64,000 nucleotides of DNA from Bathymodiolus brooksi (lineage: Eukaryota > Mollusca > Bivalvia > Mytilida > Modiolidae): NCBI GenBank assembly GCA_963680875.1, contig OY804590.1:22568640-22632639 (forward strand), read 5' to 3'. The notes beneath the pieces are model-generated. The model did not search any database. It saw only the letters and a list, made by a program, of their open reading frames with translations, and was not told where the DNA came from. A program made the position numbers and the translations under genes. Positions 62,101 to 64,000 of this stretch are shown here, in pieces. Positions within the stretch are counted from its first letter, which is position 1. Each line of letters starts with the position of its first letter.

Positions 62101-63820
62101 TTCACCAAAATTTTAGGTAAATCGAGTTTGATATAACTGTATAAAATACAGCACTAAAAACAAAACAAAAAACTTGCTTTATAAAAACTTTCAACTTAAG
62201 CGTTTTTATGTACATGTATATATCTAACAGCACCCAGCTTACTGTGACGTCTGATTGATTTGTATCTGGAAGTAAGAAAATTTACTAGGGACTTGTTGAG
62301 ACCTTGGAAATCTCTCTGGTTTCCTTCACCTCTAACATGGCCATCATAATATAGCTAAAAAAAATAATTGGTGAAATTGTGGTAGAGCATTCCATCAATA
62401 TTCTTAACGTACCCTGGCTTAGCAATATGATGAATGTTACTTTCCCAGCTCAGTGCTCCTGTCTCCACCTTCCAACTTCTTATGTATCTACCACCACCGC
62501 AAACACCAACAAAATCTACAAAAAAATAATAAGAAATACATCAGTCCCCACAGTGAGCACTGGTACTCCGGCTCAAAACCAGTAATACTTTGTTCGGACT
62601 ATTCTTTTTTTCAGAATTTTTCTAGAATTTGATTCAGACCAGTAAATAAAAATTTTCATTTTGAGGACTGATACATCATATAATTTTTCCTTCCTTTCTA
62701 TGAAAATAAGATTCTTGTTTTCTTTTGATGTTATAACCATTCAGTCTGTGACTTTAGCACTGGCCCAATTTGCCCTGCCCAGTAAAAATCTTATCAGACC
62801 AGTAAGCTTAATTGATTTTTCATTGCAATTGTGCTTAAAATTTGCTATTTTTTAGGTGATAAGCAGCAAATGATTTAATCTATTCTGTTTTGGTCAGACT
62901 AGGGATGGAAGCCAAGATCTTTGCCATACTTGAGGCAAGCAAGATAAATATTACAATACACACGTACACCACAGAGGCAGTTCTGGGTTAAAGTGGCATT
63001 TGCGGTAGTGCCTACCAACAAAATTTGTGTGCGGAGCATATCATCAAAAGTCCCTGTTGATATGAACAGCATATTTATGAAATTGTGTGTCACATGACCA
63101 ACATGACCTAAAGGTCACATACCTCATAAATTTGAATTTTCGAAGTGATTTTTGTAGATTTTAGACTGATGAAGAATATTATTTTTAATAAGTCTGAAAG
63201 TTTTGTAGGGAGGAACACTAGTAACCATGCCTGTCAAATTTTTGCTCCAAAAGTAACTGTGAAACTATGTATCATTGATTTTTCCTCCTCGAGATAACCG
63301 TGGTCAAAATAATAAACAATCTGAATGTTTGCTCTGCCCACAGCTATTTATACCTATGGTCCTGGTTTAAGCAAGAACATTTCCTAAAACATGTAGAAAT
63401 GTATATATGTAATGAAGTTTTACACATGGTGGGAAGGGGCCGTTGTGATCGTATGGTAGTTGGATTTACAACTTCCTGTGCAATCAGTGCCTATCATCAC
63501 TGACGTTGTGAGTTCGAACCCCACTTATGATGAGGTGTTCTCGATACAACATTATATCATAAAGTTTGTCAGTGTCTTGCAGCAGGTCTGTGGTTTTTCT
63601 CTGGTTTCCTCAACCAATAAAACTGGCCGCCATGATATAACTGAAATATTGTTGAAAGTGGCATTAAACACCATACCCTAACATGGTGGGGATGCCCAAA
63701 AGTGACATCATCATAAAAATTCTGGATTTATAAATCTGATGGCAGTATACTTACACTTGTCTTGATGATAAACAGCATCTATCGTCCCTCTATCATTGTC
63801 CTCCAATACCTGTCTCCAAG
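37943..63820 (-). CDS. EMC1: ER membrane protein complex subunit 1 (EMC1), 24 exons, N-terminus outside window
   Basis: EMC1 is the large single-pass subunit of the EMC, which inserts tail-anchored and multi-pass proteins into the ER membrane. Its lumenal part folds as beta-propellers (PQQ-like) plus a DUF1620 C-terminal region. I joined 24 exons in uninterrupted phase (2750 nt, about 916 codons) using GT-AG borders. Landmarks along the protein: [104 protein letters not shown]. The C-terminus has [20 protein letters not shown] with a following hydrophobic membrane segment, and ends [16 protein letters not shown] and TAA. Human EMC1 has 993 residues, so about 75 N-terminal residues, including the signal peptide, lie beyond position 64000. 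The introns are rich in transposons, and two exons have tandemly duplicated edges. Confidence 0.96.
38690..38890 (+). mobile_element. SINE family A, decayed
   Basis: Pieces ggcaaggtgcacttgataac, gtctcctccaataaaataac and cttgaaagtggcattaaaa in plus orientation, next to EMC1 exon 23 in intron 23. Confidence 0.65.
38959..39107 (-). CDS. EMC1: EMC1 window exon 23
   Basis: Reads [20 protein letters not shown], then [20 protein letters not shown]; donor gtaagt. Confidence 0.95.
39695..39779 (-). CDS. EMC1: EMC1 window exon 22
   Basis: Reads [20 protein letters not shown] then VIPTQET; donor gtaagt. Confidence 0.93.
39850..40392 (+). mobile_element. Hairpin-ended element 3 (left end missing)
   Basis: Two to three tandem monomers related to the 332-bp satellite (caatcttcatagaggacatt, ccatagatgcttcctacaaa, gtggcggccatgtttg). 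They are followed by acggatgacagacgacgaac, the phrase ccaagtgatggcaaaagctc and a hairpin (arms attgcc and the imperfect ggaaagg) ending in gctaa. It lies in EMC1 intron 22. Confidence 0.65.
40500..40892 (+). mobile_element. Hairpin-ended element 4 (left end missing)
   Basis: Same plan as the preceding element: monomers with gccaagcggtttcagaggag, then aacggacgacggacgccaag, tgatggcaaaagctcac and a hairpin attgcc ttt ggcaagg followed by tgagctaa. Confidence 0.65.
41233..41443 (-). CDS. EMC1: EMC1 window exon 21
   Basis: Reads [35 protein letters not shown], then [17 protein letters not shown]; donor gtaagt. Confidence 0.95.
41918..42168 (-). mobile_element. SINE family A, near full length
   Basis: Tail gtttaatgccactttcaac, middle gctcagttttattggtggag and head ending in caatcacaaccacgaaggtc. 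In EMC1 intron 20. Confidence 0.78.
42269..42390 (-). CDS. EMC1: EMC1 window exon 20
   Basis: Reads [20 protein letters not shown], then [17 protein letters not shown]; donor gtaagt. Confidence 0.94.
42640..42745 (+). repeat. Lone decayed monomer of the element 1 satellite
   Basis: cagggccctattgttaatc, then cagccatcttggaattaata and tacgggaccatccattgatc correspond to one 166-bp monomer, without neighbours. In EMC1 intron 19. Confidence 0.55.
43190..43410 (-). pseudogene. Decayed tandem copies of EMC1 exon 19
   Basis: 43326-43405 matches the exon clearly (gttgttggtgaaggggaaga on the minus strand gives [10 protein letters not shown]), and the flank gttaccatgaatactgta matches gttaccatggataccctacc beside the real donor. 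A still more decayed copy lies at about 43190-43260. Spacing is about 140-150 bp. Frameshift and lack of a donor show these copies are dead. Confidence 0.72.
43446..43565 (-). CDS. EMC1: EMC1 window exon 19
   Basis: Reads [20 protein letters not shown], then [19 protein letters not shown]. Highly conserved block. Decayed tandem copies follow at 43190-43410. Confidence 0.95.
44216..44300 (-). CDS. EMC1: EMC1 window exon 18
   Basis: Reads [20 protein letters not shown] then DVVFKRYN; donor gtaatt. Confidence 0.9.
44375..44560 (-). mobile_element. SINE family B, partial
   Basis: Recognised by gtgctagctcactgaaacta and gatgagatgatcatgactga; head missing. A scrap of SINE A (44580-44680) follows. 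Confidence 0.6.
44798..46106 (+). mobile_element. Tc1/mariner element, 1309 bp
   Basis: Ends at TA on both sides (44796-44797, 46107-46108). Terminal inverted repeats about 35-45 bp long read tagtgctgcctcatgagtat and, complemented at the right, cagtgccgtctcaaaagtat, both followed by tgcgaaaa/cgcgaaaa. It carries one broken transposase gene. It sits in EMC1 intron 17 within a SINE. Confidence 0.9.
45008..45997 (+). pseudogene. Tc1-like transposase, frame-broken, DD34E
   Basis: Three frames in sequence make one protein. 45008-about 45345 has the helix-turn-helix region ([20 protein letters not shown]) and the GRPRK motif. About 45345-45500 has [20 protein letters not shown] then FSDES with the first catalytic aspartate. 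About 45530-45997 has [11 protein letters not shown] with the second aspartate and [11 protein letters not shown] with the glutamate 34 residues later. All three catalytic residues survive, but two frameshifts and a garbled stretch near 45310 inactivate this copy. A transposase of this class cuts and pastes the element at TA sites. Confidence 0.88.
46488..46601 (-). CDS. EMC1: EMC1 window exon 17
   Basis: Reads [20 protein letters not shown], then [18 protein letters not shown]; donor gtagta. Confidence 0.92.
46796..46970 (-). mobile_element. SINE family B, partial
   Basis: Tail gagcaatttttcagccatat and gtgctagttcactaaaacaa; truncated before the head. In EMC1 intron 16. Confidence 0.65.
47326..47496 (-). 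CDS. EMC1: EMC1 window exon 16
   Basis: Reads [20 protein letters not shown], then [20 protein letters not shown]; donor gtaact. Confidence 0.93.
47691..47908 (-). mobile_element. SINE family A with internal deletion
   Basis: Tail caacaatatttcaggtaaat, then directly aaaccgggagtatccagag and the head ttgtaaatccaactacaata. In EMC1 intron 15. Confidence 0.7.
48295..48481 (-). mobile_element. SINE family A, head half
   Basis: gacctgtcacaagtcactga through ccaaccaccatacgatcatg and accacgacgg. It lies a few dozen bases from EMC1 exon 15. Confidence 0.7.
48518..48679 (-). CDS. EMC1: EMC1 window exon 15
   Basis: Reads [20 protein letters not shown], then [20 protein letters not shown]; donor gtaaga. 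Confidence 0.93.
49449..49613 (-). CDS. EMC1: EMC1 window exon 14
   Basis: Reads [20 protein letters not shown], an acidic [10 protein letters not shown] run, then [19 protein letters not shown]. The donor is gttatt, weak beyond GT. Confidence 0.9.
50201..50256 (-). CDS. EMC1: EMC1 window exon 13
   Basis: Reads [18 protein letters not shown]; acceptor tgtttcag, donor gtaaag. Confidence 0.92.
51396..51512 (-). CDS. EMC1: EMC1 window exon 12
   Basis: Reads [20 protein letters not shown] then [18 protein letters not shown]; donor gtatta. More GC-rich than its surroundings. Confidence 0.93.
52034..52291. mobile_element. TA-flanked MITE in the first triplication copy
   Basis: Starts cagtactctctctttacacc and ends gagggtgattacag, both next to TA. 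It recurs in the other copies of the triplication. Confidence 0.5.
52863..53286. mobile_element. 424-bp Harbinger-like MITE with TTA duplication
   Basis: Inverted ends ggccaaaaaaaaaatatatg and (complemented) ggccaaaacaaaaaatatgt, then tgtgttta with gtcac. Flanking TTA on both sides (52860-52862, 53287-53289). The first triplication copy keeps the uninterrupted gtctgattagagcctctag, an empty site. Confidence 0.85.
53709..53888. mobile_element. MITE with agtcaaacctg ends, copy 1
   Basis: Left agtcaaacctgcc, right caggtttgactg, and inner gaacctcttttaagaggtca palindrome. Related to 58743-58896. Confidence 0.65.
54478..54574 (-). CDS. EMC1: EMC1 window exon 11
   Basis: Reads [20 protein letters not shown] then [12 protein letters not shown]; donor gtaggt. 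Confidence 0.92.
55075..55430. mobile_element. Two SINE B fragments joined head to head
   Basis: 55081-55230 runs in plus orientation (gatgtagcactataaaatta, catcatcaaaaagtaactt), then flips at about 55232 to minus orientation (gacatgtcactccactctga, ctccttaatgctgcatac, head gatcgaacccatgatctac). They share the same element middle, so the pair can fold back. Confidence 0.65.
55467..55565 (-). CDS. EMC1: EMC1 window exon 10
   Basis: Reads [20 protein letters not shown], then HHGLPLK; donor gtatgt. Confidence 0.88.
55687..55947 (-). mobile_element. SINE family A, full length
   Basis: Tail gtttaacgccactttcaac, centre gaccgtttatt-type block ttttattggtggaggacac, B-box region gcggggttcaaactcacaac and end acaaccacgatggcccc. 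In EMC1 intron 9. Confidence 0.82.
56392..56645 (+). mobile_element. SINE family A, full length
   Basis: Starts ggggccgtcgtggtcgtgat (tRNA-like A-box region cgtatggtagttgg), B-box-like gagttagaacccc, centre ggttttctccggtttcccc and tail tatttaaagtggcattaaac. In EMC1 intron 9. Confidence 0.85.
56817..56888 (-). CDS. EMC1: EMC1 window exon 9
   Basis: Reads [19 protein letters not shown] then KTGVQ; acceptor ttttatacag, donor gtacag. Confidence 0.88.
57246..57644 (-). mobile_element. SINE family A split by a LINE fragment
   Basis: 57246-57283 and 57417-57644 together give one SINE (tail caacaatatttcagttatat, head ccatacgagcacgatgaccc). In EMC1 intron 8. Confidence 0.8.
57284..57416. mobile_element. 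133-bp retrotransposed fragment with 13-bp TSD
   Basis: Inserted in the SINE tail. The duplication acaacaatatttc is at 57271-57283 and 57417-57429. The insert is AT-rich and ends aataaaatatgtttacacta, resembling the 3' end of a LINE; source unknown. Confidence 0.78.
57739..57891 (-). CDS. EMC1: EMC1 window exon 8
   Basis: Reads [19 protein letters not shown], then [11 protein letters not shown]; donor gtaagt. Confidence 0.92.
58743..58896. mobile_element. MITE with cagtcaaacctg ends, copy 2
   Basis: TA-flanked. Begins cagtcaaacctgcagtcacc and carries gaacctcttttaagaggtca and caaaggtgacctcttaatag like copy 1. Confidence 0.65.
58929..59037 (-). CDS. EMC1: EMC1 window exon 7
   Basis: Acceptor ctatttttag at 59038-59039, donor gtaagt. 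Reads [18 protein letters not shown], then [16 protein letters not shown]. Its acceptor and first bases are repeated four more times upstream, up to about 59320. Confidence 0.9.
59038..59325 (-). repeat. Tandem array of the exon 7 splice acceptor (four extra copies)
   Basis: The block ttttctatttttag followed by about 25 exon-like bases (tgtgatgttgtagatagta and variants) recurs with AG followed by position 59037 (used), 59105, 59174, 59241 and 59310, i.e. every 67-69 bp. Confidence 0.9.
59653..59811 (-). CDS. EMC1: EMC1 window exon 6
   Basis: Acceptor cttcatttcag, donor gtatga. Reads [20 protein letters not shown], then [16 protein letters not shown]. Confidence 0.92.
60066..60153 (-). CDS. 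EMC1: EMC1 window exon 5
   Basis: Reads [20 protein letters not shown] and KWKFNLTN; donor gtagat. Confidence 0.88.
60430..60800 (-). mobile_element. SINE family B, near full length
   Basis: Tail gtgagtgagtaattgttgtt, middle tgctagctcactgaaacaac, and head aggactcaaacccacaatct to aaggcttaccattacatcac. In EMC1 intron 4. Confidence 0.8.
60850..61141. repeat. 24-bp minisatellite beside the EMC1 microexon
   Basis: About twelve copies of gtaaatcaagaaaataact plus ttatc, with ttt/gtt and one acc variant. Since 24 is a multiple of three, both strands stay open (about 100 codons each), which is not coding. It ends 28 bp from the donor of microexon 4. Confidence 0.93.
61169..61194 (-). CDS. EMC1: EMC1 window exon 4, 26-nt microexon
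   Basis: Acceptor tatttttcag, donor gtatgt. Encodes ADIKIKGN plus split codons on both sides. It is required for phase between exons 3 and 5. Confidence 0.75.
61293..62139. mobile_element. Possible pogo-like element, 847 bp
   Basis: TA-flanked ends cagttgaatctccttatctt and (complemented) cagttatatcaaactcgatt. It is internally degenerate with gaaatttcgacac and gagataagagaa motifs. Fills EMC1 intron 3. Confidence 0.45.
62243..62302 (-). CDS. EMC1: EMC1 window exon 3 (borders less certain)
   Basis: Chosen because only this acceptor (ttccaag at 62303) and donor (gtaagc) give a phase that fits both neighbours. Reads [20 protein letters not shown]. The longer open frame from an acceptor at 62356 does not fit phase. 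Confidence 0.6.
62413..62515 (-). CDS. EMC1: EMC1 window exon 2
   Basis: Acceptor ttttttgtag, donor gtacgt. Reads [20 protein letters not shown] and [13 protein letters not shown]. Confidence 0.9.
63436..63682 (+). mobile_element. SINE family A, full length
   Basis: Head ggccgttgtgatcgtatggt, B box gagttcgaacccc, centre ggtttttctctggtttcctc, tail tattgttgaaagtggcatta. It lies about 70 bp from EMC1 window exon 1 and on the opposite strand. Confidence 0.85.
63755..63820 (-). CDS. EMC1: EMC1 window exon 1
   Basis: Acceptor tttgttctag, donor gtaagt. Reads [20 protein letters not shown], matching the first propeller of EMC1. Confidence 0.9.
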
Positions 63821-63897
63821 CTAGAACAAATATTTATATACTATAGTATAAATCAAATTACATCTTTTATTCAGTTAGGCATGAAAATTACATAATA

Positions 63898-64000
63898 CAG
63901 TAAAACCTGCTTTAGTGACCACTCCTATTAAGCAATAACTTGTATTATGTGCAGAGCCGTCTAAACAGCATAATTGGTCCCTGGGAAAATCAGTGCACTG
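63898..64000. mobile_element. Start of another TA-flanked MITE, cut by window end
   Basis: cagtaaaacctgctttagtg preceded by ta resembles the agtcaaacctg family; right end not in view. Confidence 0.4.

Noticed and set aside
62243..62356. Longer EMC1 exon 3 from an acceptor at 62356
   Set aside because: The only open frame there does not match the phase of exon 2 or exon 4.

Overview
This is nuclear DNA from an animal, most likely a bivalve mollusc. It is AT-rich, with intron-rich genes whose exons have clean GT-AG borders. The intergenic and intronic space is filled with tandem repeats, tRNA-derived SINEs, 5'-truncated LINEs, TIR elements and hairpin-ended elements of the kind I associate with bivalves. 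The lineage call rests on recognising repeat styles and on the orthologues, not on a marker gene, so the species is open.

Layout. Positions 61-5330 and 10939-12362 are one huge minisatellite system built on a 24-bp unit (core ggagttatctccctt) that switches strand twice. It is preceded by a related 52-bp array and split by a 5.6-kb hairpin-ended element (5331-10938) carrying a 332-bp satellite. A second, related element (12363-14830) follows. Positions 15760-25756 (minus strand) hold the 5' six coding exons of an F-box/kelch gene, the FBXO42 orthologue; its 3' half must lie left of the window. Its first intron contains a LINE nested with two long-TIR elements. Positions 26.2-28.6 kb hold three LINE fragments, one inserted inside another. 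A compact, apparently complete CCDC115 (V-ATPase assembly factor, Vma22 family) lies at 30208-30828 (+). Positions 31.4-33.5 kb are an 82-bp satellite and 34.1-34.8 kb a 35-bp array grown from a SINE head. From 37943 to 63820 (minus) I could reconstruct 24 consecutive coding exons of EMC1, subunit 1 of the ER membrane protein complex. All reading phases agree and sum to 2750 nt; only the first exon or exons, about 75 residues, are missing to the right.

The EMC1 introns are a museum of insertions: a Tc1-type DD34E transposon inside a SINE, a Harbinger-like MITE inside a tandem triplication, a hAT-like MITE in a SINE just downstream of the gene, and a LINE scrap inside a SINE. EMC1 also shows two exon-edge tandem duplications: a five-copy array of the 3' splice site of window exon 7, and decayed copies of window exon 19.

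How the genes relate: the three genes are independent housekeeping functions (ubiquitin ligase adaptor, V-ATPase assembly, membrane protein insertion). There is no operon-like logic. The most unusual content is structural: strand-switching minisatellites, higher-order satellites, hairpin termini with compensatory changes, and arrays seeded from SINE ends.
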